Of a DNA stretch of 25,991 nt, positions 15,066 through 23,626 are shown one piece after another. The position numbers and the translations under genes are program-made. The notes below the pieces were generated by a model that saw only the letters and a list, made by a program, of their open reading frames with translations, had not been told where the DNA came from and made no database searches. The stretch spans positions 1 through 25,991 of the forward strand of contig CALGIJ010000008.1 of NCBI GenBank assembly GCA_937915545.1. Reading direction: 5' to 3'. Source of the stretch: an uncultured Desulfobacterales bacterium. GTDB taxonomy: Bacteria > Desulfobacterota > Desulfobulbia > Desulfobulbales > Desulfocapsaceae. The stretch's first letter is position 1; each line of letters opens with the position of its first letter.

Positions 15066-16043
15066 ATGAGCCATGCCATGAAGATGTACCGCACCGGCGG
15101 CCCCGAGGTCCTGACCTGGGAAGCCTACGACCCCGGCCCCCCGGGCCTGGGCGAGGCCCGCATCGTCCATGAGGCCGTCGGCCTCAACTTCATCGATGTC
15201 TATCAGCGCAGCGGTCTCTACCCCCTGCCCGCCCTGCCGGCCATCCCCGGTCTCGAGGGGGCCGGCCGAGTCGAGGCGGTCGGCGAGGGTGTCACCGAGG
15301 TGGCGGTGGGCGACCGGGTGGCCTACGCCGGGGTGCCGCCGGGAGCCTACGCCGAGGTGCGCTGCATCCCCGCCCATCGCCTCGTCAAGCTTCCGGACTA
15401 TGTTTCCTGCCGTGACGGCGCCGCTCTGATGCTGCAAGGCATGACGGCGCGCTATCTGCTCAAGGGCTGCTACCCGGTGACGGCGGGGACCACCCTGCTC
15501 GTCCATGCCGCCGCCGGCGGCGTCGGCTCGCTGCTCTGCCCGTGGGCGAGCAGCCTCGGCGCCCGGGTCATCGGCACCGTCGGCAGCCGCGAGAAAGCGG
15601 ACATCGCCGCCGCCAACGGCTGCCACCACCCCATCCTCTACAACGAGGAGGACTTCGTGCAGCGAGTCAGGGACCTCACCGGCGGCCGCGGCGTCGACGT
15701 GGTCTACGATTCGGTCGGCGCCGCCACCTTCATGAAGTCCCTGGACTGCCTGCGCCCCATGGGCACCATGGTCTCCTTCGGGCAGAGCTCTGGGCCGATG
15801 GAGCCGATCAACGTCGCCATCCTCGCCCAGAAGGGTTCCCTCTTCCTGACCCGCCCCAGCCTCATGCACTATACGGCGCGACGCGACGATCTCATCGCCC
15901 ATGCCGCCGATCTCTTCGCGGCGGTGGCGGCGGGAGCGGTGAAGAGCCGCATCACCAGGGAGTATGCCCTGCGCGATGCTGCTCGGGCCCATGAAGACCT
16001 CGAAGGGCGACGCACCACCGGCAGCGCCATTCTCCTGCCCTGA
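15066..16043 (+). CDS. qor: NADPH:quinone oxidoreductase, zinc-independent MDR family
   Basis: A 325-residue cytosolic reductase of the medium-chain dehydrogenase family. The N-terminal GroES-like half contains LNFIDVYQRSGLYP and the IPGLEGAGRVEAVGEGV segment. The Rossmann half has AAAGGVGSLL (about 148-157) and GARVIGTVGSREKADIA, typical of NADPH-binding QOR proteins. Zinc-ligand cysteines of alcohol dehydrogenases are absent. The ATG at 15066 has AAGGGAG 6 nt upstream and matches the family start. It is monocistronic and ends 10 nt from the convergent kinase gene. One-electron quinone reduction is the known activity of relatives; the real substrate may differ. Confidence 0.88.
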   Translation: MSHAMKMYRTGGPEVLTWEAYDPGPPGLGEARIVHEAVGLNFIDVYQRSGLYPLPALPAIPGLEGAGRVEAVGEGVTEVAVGDRVAYAGVPPGAYAEVRCIPAHRLVKLPDYVSCRDGAALMLQGMTARYLLKGCYPVTAGTTLLVHAAAGGVGSLLCPWASSLGARVIGTVGSREKADIAAANGCHHPILYNEEDFVQRVRDLTGGRGVDVVYDSVGAATFMKSLDCLRPMGTMVSFGQSSGPMEPINVAILAQKGSLFLTRPSLMHYTARRDDLIAHAADLFAAVAAGAVKSRITREYALRDAARAHEDLEGRRTTGSAILLP

Positions 16044-16053
16044 CCCTGGTCGC

Positions 16054-18909
16054 TCAGGCGGCCTCGCTGCCGAGGGCGCGTTGCAGGGTCAAGGCCAGAT
16101 CCTGCAGGGAAAACGGCTTCTGGAGGAAGAACACCCCGTCGTCGAGGACGCCGTTGTGGACGATGACATTGGAGGTATAGCCGGACATGAACACCGCGCG
16201 GCAGCCGGGGCGCAGCTCTGCCAGGCGTCGCGCCAGTTCGCGGCCGTTCATTTCCGGCATGACCACGTCGGTGAGATAGAGGTCGATCTCCTCCCCCGCC
16301 GCCGCCAGCGCCAGGGCCTGGCCCGGCCCGGCGGCTGACAGCACCTGGTAGCCGAGCTGGTCGAGCATGATGGTGGTCATGTCGAGCAGGGTCGGGTCGT
16401 CCTCCACCAGCAGCACCCGCTCCCCCCGGCCGAGGGGCAGCTCATCGCCCGGCCTGGCCGCCGGCCGGTCGCCTGGCGACTCCTGGCGCGGCAGATACAT
16501 GCGGATGGTGGTGCCCTTGCCAGGCTCGCTGTAGACATTGATGAAGCCGTCGTTCTGCTTGACGATGCCGTAGACGGTGGCCAGGCCGAGGCCGGTGCCG
16601 CGCCCCAGCCCCTTGGTGGTGAAGAACGGCTCGAAGATGTGCGACAGCACCTCACTGCTCATGCCGACACCGTTGTCGCTGACCGCCAGCACCGCGAAAT
16701 CCCCCGGCCGGAAGCCGGCGTGGGTTGCGCAGTACTCCTTGTCGAGCACCGCCCGGCCGGTTTCGATGGTGACGCGACCGATCTCCCCCACCGCATCCTT
16801 GGCGTTGACGCAGAGGTTGGCGAGCAGCTGATCGAGTTGGCTGGGGTCGATTTTCACCGTCGCCGAAGGCAGCTGCGGGCACCACTGCAGGTCGATATTC
16901 TCGCCGATGAGGCGCTGCAGCATCTTCAGCGTCCCCTCCACCGCGGCGTTGAGATCGATGAGCACCGGGGCCACCGCCTGCTTGCGGGCAAAGGCGAGCA
17001 ACTGCCGCGTCAACCCGGCGGAGCGCTGGGCCGCGTCAAGGATACGGCCGAGGTTCTCGCGCAGCGGATGTCCCTCCTCCAGGCTGGCCAGGCACAGCTC
17101 GCTGTAGCCGATGATCGCCCCGAGCATATTGTTGAAGTCGTGTGCGACGCCGCCGGCGAGGATGCCAATGGCCTCCATCTTCTGGGACTGCAGCAGTTGG
17201 CCATGCAGCTGCTTGCTCTCGGTGATGTCACGGGCGATCCAGATGACGCGGTCGTCGGAGAGTGGGGCGACGATGGCCGAAAACCACACCTCGCGGCCGG
17301 CGATGGTCAACGGGTAATCGAAGGTGCGTGTACAACGGCGATCGAGAACCGCCTGGACTTCCGCCTTGAAGGAGCGGGCCAGTTCCGCCGGGAAGACGTC
17401 CTCCACCGTCTTGCCGAGAAGTTCCTGGGGCGGGCGGTAGAGAAGGGTGGCATCGGTGGGGGCGATCTCCAGGTAGCGGCCGTCGCGGTCGACGATGAGG
17501 ATGACATCTTTGAGGGCGGCGAAGAGCGAGCGGATCTTCTCCTCGGAACGACGCAGGGCCTCCTCCATCTCCTTGCGGTCGGTGATGTCGACGGTCATCG
17601 ACAGCACCTGACGCCGCCCGGGGATATCGAGCAGCACCGAAGAATGAATGATATGGGCGCGGGAGCCGTCGGGCAGAGAGAGCGTCGCCTCGCGGTTACG
17701 CACCACCCCCTCGCGGGCCAGCGTGTCGATGACCTGAGCGCGTTCCTCTTCACTTGTGCCGTGGATCTCCCGCGGGTCGAGTTCCAGCAACCGCTGCCGG
17801 GTTATGCCGCGGCTGGTAAGAAAGGCCTGATTGGCGTCGAGGTAGCGGCCATCGGCGAAATCGTTGATCACCGCGGCGAAAGGAGCGTTATCAAAGATCT
17901 GGCGGAAGCGCGCCTCGCTGCGCTGCACTTCCTCCTGGGCCCGGGCGAGGACGGCCACCTTCTCGTTGAGGCGTCGCTTGAGCAGAAGGCTGATCAAGGC
18001 CAGGCCGGCCACCAGGAGCACGGCGAAGATTGCCCCGGCCTGGAGGAAGAGCCGTGTCTCCGCCGACAGCCCCGGCCCAAGCGAGATGAAGCGGCGACGC
18101 ACCTCGTCGATCTCTCCCGGCGGCAGTCGCTCCAGGGCCTTCTGAAGAGCGCTGTAGAGCAGAGGGTATTGGCGGCTGACACCGATGCTCCAGGCGAAGG
18201 CAAAGTCGGTGCGACCGGCGACGCGCAGGTTGGGGATGCCCTCCCGCTCGATATGGTAGGCGGCCACGGCGAGGTTCTCGACGAAGGCGTCCAACCCATG
18301 GAAACTGAGGTTGTGCAAGCCCTCGGCCACCGTCTTCACCCGGTGCAGGGTGAAGCGCCCCTGGGAAAGCTCGCTGAGGTAGCGCTCGGTGGCATACCCG
18401 GAGACTACGCCGACACGACGGCCGGCCAGGGAGTCGAGGGTGACGCCGCCGACGGAATTGTCGGCGGTGATGATCACCACCGGGACGGTGGCGTATGGGG
18501 TGGTGAAGAAGGCGAAGCGCTCGCGCTCCTCGGTGCGCACGATGGTTGGCGCCACCGCGCACTCCCCCGACTCGAGGGCCCGAAGGTGTTCGTTCCAGTC
18601 CGAGGAGGCGCGCTTGTCGAAACGGATGGCGAGGCTCTTTTCGAGAAGGGCGATGACCTCGGCGCCCATGCCGGCGAATTCCCCGTTGTTGTCGGCATAT
18701 TCCACCGGCGGAAAATCGGTGTTATACCAGAGCACCAGCTTGTCGGGGTTGTCATCAAGCCAGGCGCGCTCCTCGGCGGAGAGCAGCGGCGCTGACGCTG
18801 CGGCATTGCGCCCGCGCGCCGTTCCCGCGGAGAGTGCCACGAGAAGGAGCACCAGCGTCACCACGCGCCAGTCACAGCCCCCCGCCCATTGTCTGCATGT
18901 CTTGCCCAT
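16054..18909 (-). CDS. Hybrid sensor histidine kinase: SBP-like sensor, two PAS, HisKA, HATPase, receiver
   Basis: A 951-residue membrane sensor. After a signal/TM helix (about 15-33) comes a periplasmic solute-binding-protein type 3 domain (about 45-270), then a second TM (about 292-311) and PAS domains (about 331-455 and 456-561). HisKA follows with phospho-acceptor His590 (GGVAHDFNN), then the ATPase with DNGVGM and GRGTGLGL, and a receiver domain with Asp881 (TDVVMPEMNG). The periplasmic domain should sense a small ligand such as an amino acid. ATG 18909 is preferred: GGGAG is 7 nt upstream and the 36 codons back to ATG 19017 have poor GC3 and no family look. However, 19017 has a good AAAGGAA site and nearly abuts the upstream gene. 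No cognate response regulator is adjacent. Confidence 0.85.
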   Translation of the reverse strand: MGKTCRQWAGGCDWRVVTLVLLLVALSAGTARGRNAAASAPLLSAEERAWLDDNPDKLVLWYNTDFPPVEYADNNGEFAGMGAEVIALLEKSLAIRFDKRASSDWNEHLRALESGECAVAPTIVRTEERERFAFFTTPYATVPVVIITADNSVGGVTLDSLAGRRVGVVSGYATERYLSELSQGRFTLHRVKTVAEGLHNLSFHGLDAFVENLAVAAYHIEREGIPNLRVAGRTDFAFAWSIGVSRQYPLLYSALQKALERLPPGEIDEVRRRFISLGPGLSAETRLFLQAGAIFAVLLVAGLALISLLLKRRLNEKVAVLARAQEEVQRSEARFRQIFDNAPFAAVINDFADGRYLDANQAFLTSRGITRQRLLELDPREIHGTSEEERAQVIDTLAREGVVRNREATLSLPDGSRAHIIHSSVLLDIPGRRQVLSMTVDITDRKEMEEALRRSEEKIRSLFAALKDVILIVDRDGRYLEIAPTDATLLYRPPQELLGKTVEDVFPAELARSFKAEVQAVLDRRCTRTFDYPLTIAGREVWFSAIVAPLSDDRVIWIARDITESKQLHGQLLQSQKMEAIGILAGGVAHDFNNMLGAIIGYSELCLASLEEGHPLRENLGRILDAAQRSAGLTRQLLAFARKQAVAPVLIDLNAAVEGTLKMLQRLIGENIDLQWCPQLPSATVKIDPSQLDQLLANLCVNAKDAVGEIGRVTIETGRAVLDKEYCATHAGFRPGDFAVLAVSDNGVGMSSEVLSHIFEPFFTTKGLGRGTGLGLATVYGIVKQNDGFINVYSEPGKGTTIRMYLPRQESPGDRPAARPGDELPLGRGERVLLVEDDPTLLDMTTIMLDQLGYQVLSAAGPGQALALAAAGEEIDLYLTDVVMPEMNGRELARRLAELRPGCRAVFMSGYTSNVIVHNGVLDDGVFFLQKPFSLQDLALTLQRALGSEAA

Positions 18910-19019
18910 ACGACCGCTCCCGGCCCGTTTCAGCCGCCTGCCAGCCCCATTCACTCTTCTCGCCCCAAAGGGCGACATCGCCAGCCCTCGTTGAAGATTA
19001 TCGTGCCTGGGCGCCATTT

Positions 19020-19574
19020 TCAAATTCCTTTCTCTTTCCCCATCCCGCCAAGGTGTGCCGATAGCGGCCCGCCCCCGTCGCCCGCCTCGCCGGCCTGTAT
19101 CTCCCTGGCGACATCGGGATAGAGACGACTGAGGCAATCCGGGCAGAAGCCGTGGCTCAACCGCAGGTCGAGGCGCTCGGTGAAGTACTTTTCCAACTCC
19201 TGCCAGTAGCCCTGATCGTCGCGCACCTTCTTGCAGGAGCAGCACAGCGGCAAAAGGCCGCTCAAGGTCTTGACCTCGCCAAGGGCCTTCTCCAGCTCAT
19301 GGTTGCGGCGGCGCAGCTCATCCTCGGCGCTGTGCAGCCGCAGGAGGGTAGCAAAGAAGAACCCCACCGGCCAGGGCAGGATGAGCAGCGGCGCGAAGAT
19401 GCTGATAGCGATGCCGAGACCGTCGATATAGCCCTGAAAAAGCAGCAGGCACAACGAGGTGACCAGCAGCGAAAGCAAAACGACGATGCCGGTAACGAGG
19501 CAGGTCATGCCACTCACGCCAAAACGCCTGGCCAGAAAAACCAGCGAAGGAAAGCAAAGTCGGGGCAGAGCCAT
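19020..19574 (-). CDS. Small membrane protein with C-terminal Cys-rich 'CxxCKKxRDDxGYW' motif
   Basis: A 184-residue protein. Two hydrophobic segments (about 24-50 and 58-84) are followed by a short coiled coil (LHSAEDELRRRNHELEKALGEVKTL, about 88-112). The C-terminal tail has LLPLCCSCKKVRDDQGYW and then HGFCPDCLSRLYPD. This tail, with two Cys pairs, ends many sensor proteins of sulfur- and metal-reducing bacteria and probably binds a metal or senses redox; its role is not established to my knowledge. ATG 19574 is chosen, with AAGG upstream. It lies immediately upstream of the hybrid kinase gene and is probably cotranscribed, so it may modulate that kinase. Confidence 0.65.
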   Translation of the reverse strand: MALPRLCFPSLVFLARRFGVSGMTCLVTGIVVLLSLLVTSLCLLLFQGYIDGLGIAISIFAPLLILPWPVGFFFATLLRLHSAEDELRRRNHELEKALGEVKTLSGLLPLCCSCKKVRDDQGYWQELEKYFTERLDLRLSHGFCPDCLSRLYPDVAREIQAGEAGDGGGPLSAHLGGMGKEKGI

Positions 19575-19662
19575 AAGCGATACCTTCGAGAGCCTGGGAC
19601 GGGGCGGCTTTATGCCACCTCTCGCCAAAGAGGACGTACAATGACCGGTTTGCCTCCATCGT

Positions 19663-19740
19663 GCAACGCTTTCGATTCGCTCAGGCAATGTTGCGCGGCA
19701 GCGGCACAGCGTTGCCAAGCCACCCTGCGACGGGTATAGT
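19663..19740 (+). promoter_or_regulatory. Promoter of the kefF-kefC operon with an overlapping inverted repeat
   Basis: TTGCCA (19712-19717), a 17-bp spacer and TATAGT (19735-19740) make a strong sigma-70-like promoter. A perfect 8-bp inverted repeat, GCAACGCT (19663-19670) and AGCGTTGC (19708-19715), has its right arm over the -35 box. This suggests control by a repressor or an activator. Confidence 0.6.
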
Positions 19741-19832
19741 CCGCTTCTGATATTGTCACAGGTCTCTGGCCACAGATGGGGCGACTGCAGCCCCGCTCCA
19801 CCTTCCCGTCACCCCGCGAGGGCAGATCCAGC

Positions 19833-20441
19833 ATGCGCCACATCCTCATCCTCTTCGCCCACCCGACCCTGAAACGCTCCAGGGTCAACTCCGCCCTGCG
19901 CCGGGCGGTGGAGGGGGAGGCGGGCATCACCGTGCACGACCTCTACGCTAGCTACCCCGACTTCCTCATCGATGTCCCCCGCGAACAGGCCTTGTGCCTG
20001 GCCCACGAGGTCATCGTCCTGCAGCACCCCTTTTACTGGTACTCGGTCCCGGCCATCGCCAAGGAGTGGCTCGACCTGGTGCTGGAACACGGCTGGGCCT
20101 ACGGCAAGAGCGGCCAGGCCCTGCAAGGCAAGATTTTCTTTCAGGCACTCACCGCCGGCGGCGACGCCCTCGCCTACAGCGCCACCGGCAGTAACCGCTA
20201 CACCATCGGCGAGCTGACCCTGCCGCTGCGCGCCACCGCCAACCTCTGTCGCATGCGCTGGCTGCCCCCCTACGCGGTACTCGGCGTCCATCGCGGCCTG
20301 CCAGCCGATTTGCTCACCCGCCATGCCGCCGACTATCGCCGCACTCTCCTTGCCCTGCGCGACGAACGCCTCGACCTCGAACAGGTCGCCGGCCTGGAAC
20401 TGCTCAACGGCACAACGCCGTCAATCGTCGGTGAGGGCTGA
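19833..20441 (+). CDS. kefF: KefF-type flavin NAD(P)H oxidoreductase, ancillary to Kef potassium efflux
   Basis: A 202-residue flavodoxin-like protein. The N-terminus MRHILILFAHPTLKRSRVN, the segment LYASYPDFLIDV, and IVLQHPFYWYSVPAIAKEWLDLVLEHGWAYG (about 64-94 region) closely match KefF/KefG and the MdaB group, which bind FMN and reduce quinones. In E. coli KefF binds the cytoplasmic side of KefC and is needed for full activity. The ATG at 19833 matches the family start, with GAGGG about 10 nt upstream. It precedes the antiporter gene by 3 nt, strongly supporting this role. KefG, the partner of KefB, is an equally good name. Confidence 0.82.
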   Translation: MRHILILFAHPTLKRSRVNSALRRAVEGEAGITVHDLYASYPDFLIDVPREQALCLAHEVIVLQHPFYWYSVPAIAKEWLDLVLEHGWAYGKSGQALQGKIFFQALTAGGDALAYSATGSNRYTIGELTLPLRATANLCRMRWLPPYAVLGVHRGLPADLLTRHAADYRRTLLALRDERLDLEQVAGLELLNGTTPSIVGEG

Positions 20442-20444
20442 ACC

Positions 20445-22313
20445 ATGGAAAGCGTCCTCACCCAGTTGCTGGTCTTCTTCGCCGCCTCGGTCATCGCCGT
20501 CCCCCTGGCGCAGCGCTTCAAGCTCGGCTCGGTGCTCGGCTACCTGGTAGCGGGGATGAGTATCGGCCCCTATGGCCTGGCGCTGATCGGCGATGTCGAG
20601 CAGACTATGCACATCACCGAGTTCGGCGTGGTGATGATGCTGTTCCTCGTCGGCCTCGAGCTGCGCCCCTCGCTGCTCTGGAAGCTGCGCGTGCCGATTC
20701 TCGGCATGGGCGGGGCCCAGGTGCTGGCCACCACCCTGGCGCTGGCCCTCATGGCCCTGGCTCTCGGCCTGCCCTGGCGCCAGGCGGTGGCGCTGGGCCT
20801 GGTCGGTGCCATGTCCTCCACCGCCATCGTCCTGCAGACCCTGCGCGAAAAGGGCCAGCTGACCACCGTGCCGGGCCGCTCGATCTTCTCGGTGCTGCTC
20901 TTCCAGGACCTGGCGGTCATCCCCATGCTCGCCATCCTGCCGCTGCTTGCCGCGGGTCCGGTCAAGACCGCCGGAGCCAGTGGCGCCTGGTTCGACATCA
21001 CCCTCCTCCCCGGCTACCAGCGGGTGGCCATCGTCGTCCTCGCCATCGCCTCCATCTACCTCGTCGGCAAGTACGCCAGCCGGCCGCTCTTCCGTACCAT
21101 CGCCGCCACCCGCCAGCGCGAGATCTTCGTCGGCACCGCCCTGGCCCTGCTTATCGGCGCCTCGCTGCTGATGACCATCGTCGGCCTGTCCCCGGCGCTC
21201 GGCGCCTTCCTCGCCGGGGTGGTGCTCGCCGACAGCGAGTACCGCCACGAACTGGAGAGCGATATCGAACCCTTCAAGGGCCTGCTGCTGGGCATCTTCT
21301 TCCTCTCCGTGGGGGCGAGCATCAACTTCACCCTCATCGGCAACAAGCTGGCGGTGATCGGCGGCCTGACCGCGGCCCTGGTGGTGGCCAAGCTGCTGGT
21401 GCTGCTGGCCATCGCCTACTTCTTCAAGATGAGCGGCAACGGTCGCTGGCTGTTCGCCGTGGGGCTGGCCCAGGGCGGCGAGTTCGCCTTCGTCCTCTTC
21501 CAGTTCGCCCGGGTCAACGGAGTGCTGCCGCCAGGCCTGGTGGAGATCGGGGTGTCGGTGGTCGCCCTGTCGATGTTCCTCGCCCCGCTGCTCTTCCTCC
21601 TCTGGGAAAAGCTCTCGGCCGCCTCGCCGGCCGGGGAGAGCGCGGAACGTCAGGGCGACGAGATCGCCCGCCCGCCGTCGCGGGTCATCCTCGCCGGCTT
21701 CGGCCGCCTGGGGACGGATGTCGGCCGGCTGTTACTCTCGGTGGGCTACACGCCGATCATCCTCGACAACGACCCGGCCAACGTCGACATCCTGCGCCGC
21801 TTCGGCTTTGAGGTCTACTATGGCGACGCCTGCCGGCTCGACCTCCTCGAGGCGGCAGGGGCGGCCGAGGCGAAGTTGATGGTCATCGCCATCGGCGACA
21901 GCGAGAAAGCGCTGGAACTGGCCCGCCTGGCCGGCAAGCACTATCCCCGCCTGCGCCTGGCGGTCAGCGCCGTCGACCGTTCCAGCGCCTACGAGTTCAT
22001 GGACCTCGGCCTGACCGCCATCCGCCGCGAGACCTTCGGCAGCGCCATGGAACTCGGCCGCGACGCCCTGGAGATCCTCGGCTACGACCCCTACGAGGCC
22101 TACCGTATCACCCGGCTCTTCCATAAGAAGGACGAGGAGACCCTGCCGGCGCTGTACCGCATCCACCGCCAGGACCGCAATGCCTATATCTCCACTTATC
22201 GCCAGCATAACGCCGATCTGGGCGAACTGATGCAGAAGGACAGGGAAATCCACCTCGACGAGGTCGACCGGGCCTGGACCAGCATCAGGGACGACCGGCA
22301 GGACCCGGCCTGA
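20445..22313 (+). CDS. kefC: Kef-type (KefB/KefC) potassium/proton antiporter
   Basis: A 622-residue inner-membrane CPA2 antiporter. About twelve hydrophobic segments (1-385) contain SIGPYGLALIG, VMMLFLVGLELRPSLLW, SSTAIVLQTL and FLAGVVLADSEYRHELE. The cytoplasmic RCK/TrkA-N domain (about 405-525) has a dinucleotide motif GFGRLGTDVGRLL and VYYGDACRLDLLEAAGA. The end includes RRETFGSAMELGRDALEILGYDPYEA, as in KefB/KefC. Such systems expel potassium to acidify the cytoplasm during electrophile stress and are gated by glutathione adducts in E. coli; whether this host makes glutathione is unknown. GTGAGGG precedes the ATG. The operon with kefF is compact. Confidence 0.9.
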   Translation: MESVLTQLLVFFAASVIAVPLAQRFKLGSVLGYLVAGMSIGPYGLALIGDVEQTMHITEFGVVMMLFLVGLELRPSLLWKLRVPILGMGGAQVLATTLALALMALALGLPWRQAVALGLVGAMSSTAIVLQTLREKGQLTTVPGRSIFSVLLFQDLAVIPMLAILPLLAAGPVKTAGASGAWFDITLLPGYQRVAIVVLAIASIYLVGKYASRPLFRTIAATRQREIFVGTALALLIGASLLMTIVGLSPALGAFLAGVVLADSEYRHELESDIEPFKGLLLGIFFLSVGASINFTLIGNKLAVIGGLTAALVVAKLLVLLAIAYFFKMSGNGRWLFAVGLAQGGEFAFVLFQFARVNGVLPPGLVEIGVSVVALSMFLAPLLFLLWEKLSAASPAGESAERQGDEIARPPSRVILAGFGRLGTDVGRLLLSVGYTPIILDNDPANVDILRRFGFEVYYGDACRLDLLEAAGAAEAKLMVIAIGDSEKALELARLAGKHYPRLRLAVSAVDRSSAYEFMDLGLTAIRRETFGSAMELGRDALEILGYDPYEAYRITRLFHKKDEETLPALYRIHRQDRNAYISTYRQHNADLGELMQKDREIHLDEVDRAWTSIRDDRQDPA

Positions 22314-22982
22314 GCCGCGCCGCGCTGTACAGCCTCGGCCCGTGTCACGTTGTCCCCCATGACTCAACAGTTGAGGAATAGGTCTTTTCCCTCCCCCTGC
22401 CCCGTCAGCCCCTGATCGGTCGGTACACTTGCATGGAGATATCTATGTTGAGTGGCGGGCGCGGGGTCGAGTCAGCTGGTTCAGCCTGACTTGTTATTTG
22501 CTTTGGATTTGTTACTGCGAATGAGGGCCATCAAAAATAAATGGACCTTATGCGACATTGACACCGTGCTACTGGCGAACTCAGTCGGTGGCGCGGTCTC
22601 CTGACCTTACTTTGTCGCTTTGCGAAAGGAGAAGAATGGACCACGATACTTATTAATCCCTAAGCTGATCAGCGCACATTGCTTTCAGGAAAATGCTTCT
22701 GCTATCAATTTGCAATTATTTGCAAATATCCTCAGCGACCATGTCCGGCAATCATAGACCGGATTAATACTGCCCGCAAACGGAAGTCCATTTCTTTGTT
22801 TTAAAAGTACGCTTCAGCCGGATGAACCTAACAAAACGGCTGAGAATTTTCTTCTCAACCGCTTTCGTCGTAGAAGTTTAGGATATGCCAATCCGCCATT
22901 ACACCGGACAACTCGGTGAATTGCTCATTGTCATTCATTTTAGCGAAATCATGATAGGTGCCCTATTTATTTAGCCAACTGG
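22314..22982. other. Gene-free stretch at the boundary of an AT-richer accessory segment
   Basis: No credible gene in 669 nt. GC content falls visibly between about 22430 and 22700, and all three stop frames are frequent on both strands. A weak hairpin CTCAA-CAG-TTGAG (22363-22375) followed by a short T-run could end kefC transcription. Inverted arms CAGCCG (22815-22820) and CGGCTG (22837-22842), then GAGAA/TTCTC (22842-22856), form a compound stem of unknown role. It probably marks the edge of the horizontally acquired Rhs segment. Confidence 0.5.
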
Positions 22983-23252
22983 TCAATTGCCAATTAACAT
23001 TGCCAATGGAATAAATAACAAGAAATAGCCAACAATAGACAAAATTCCACCCAAAGAGTAGTAGTACCTCTTAAAGCATAGAAATACCAGTGGGACAAAT
23101 AACATTAGGCCAATGAAAAACGGTAAACTATTTAAAAACCCTAAACCATTTGATGAGATCTCTTGGGCAAAAGTTTGAAATAGATAAGCAGCAATTATCA
23201 AAAATATACTATTTGCTATGAAACCAACCATTAAAGCCTTCTTTGCGCTCAT
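22983..23252 (-). CDS. Putative immunity protein 1 of an Rhs toxin (three-helix membrane protein)
   Basis: An 89-residue protein, mostly hydrophobic, with three likely membrane helices: about 8-28 (GFIANSIFLIIAAYLFQTF), 40-60 (FFIGLMLFVPLVFLCF) and 65-86 (GGILSIVGYFLLFIPLAML). It is AT-rich, unlike the core genome. The ATG at 23252 lies 7 nt after the stop codon of the broken Rhs toxin tail; a GTG at 23282 overlapping the toxin end is an alternative start. Position directly behind an Rhs C-terminus is the classic place for a cognate immunity gene. I recognise no family. It is not visibly similar to the other putative immunity protein at 25193-25405. Confidence 0.55.
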   Translation of the reverse strand: MSAKKALMVGFIANSIFLIIAAYLFQTFAQEISSNGLGFLNSLPFFIGLMLFVPLVFLCFKRYYYSLGGILSIVGYFLLFIPLAMLIGN

Positions 23253-23259
23253 GAAGTTT

Positions 23260-23626
23260 CTACCATCCACCTGATGCACCACATCTACATTTTTTATCCC
23301 ATTCTTCTATCCATCGTCTTGTCCATTGATCTGCTTTGTACCAAGCTTTTTCGTCAAAATCAGGGCTGTTATCATCAAAATACCCTGTATCAAAAACATG
23401 TCCACCTTTATACCATCTATAGTTTTTGCTCTAGTGTGAAAAATAATCTTGTCCTTGATGCAGAAATCTGCCAAAATCGTCTGCATTGCAGTTACTTATA
23501 GTATTTGCGAGGCCCTGTTCAACTGCGCTTAAATTTCTAAAATGTCGCCAGGGATGTGTTTCTGGTCTAGTTGCCCAATCATGATCTTCGATAGTGTAAT
23601 TAAAACGATCATGACCAAAAAAAATC
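23260..23626 (-). pseudogene. Broken Rhs C-terminal toxin domain 1 (frameshift and in-frame TAG)
   Basis: After the core ends, the toxin reading continues in the next frame: HSDFFGHDRFNYTIEDHDW, WRHFRNLSAVEQ, FLHQGQDYFSH. It then meets TAG (23433-23431) and goes on in the same frame as SKNYRWYKGGHVFD, SPDFDEKAWYKADQWTRRW and CRCGASGGW to a TAG at 23262-23260. It aligns along its whole length with the intact tail at 25430-25882, so it is one domain interrupted by an extra T in the T8 run (23617-23624) and by one nonsense codon. Shared residues include GHDRF, WRHF, HQGQDYFSH, GH, PD, KAW and a final CxC. Probably a dead copy unless decoded by slippage and readthrough. Confidence 0.7.

Noticed and set aside
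16639..18795. 718-codon plus-strand open frame
   Set aside because: Antisense to the hybrid sensor kinase, which has complete catalytic motifs.
22815..22885. Integron attC-like site (ACCTAAC at 22826 followed by a stem)
   Set aside because: No matching GTTRRRY core at the right distance and no integrase; the stem CAGCCG/CGGCTG encloses the core instead of lying between cores.
22320..22980. tRNA or integration site at the edge of the accessory segment
   Set aside because: No cloverleaf with a GTTCRA T-loop could be found on either strand, and no direct repeat of a gene end is seen.
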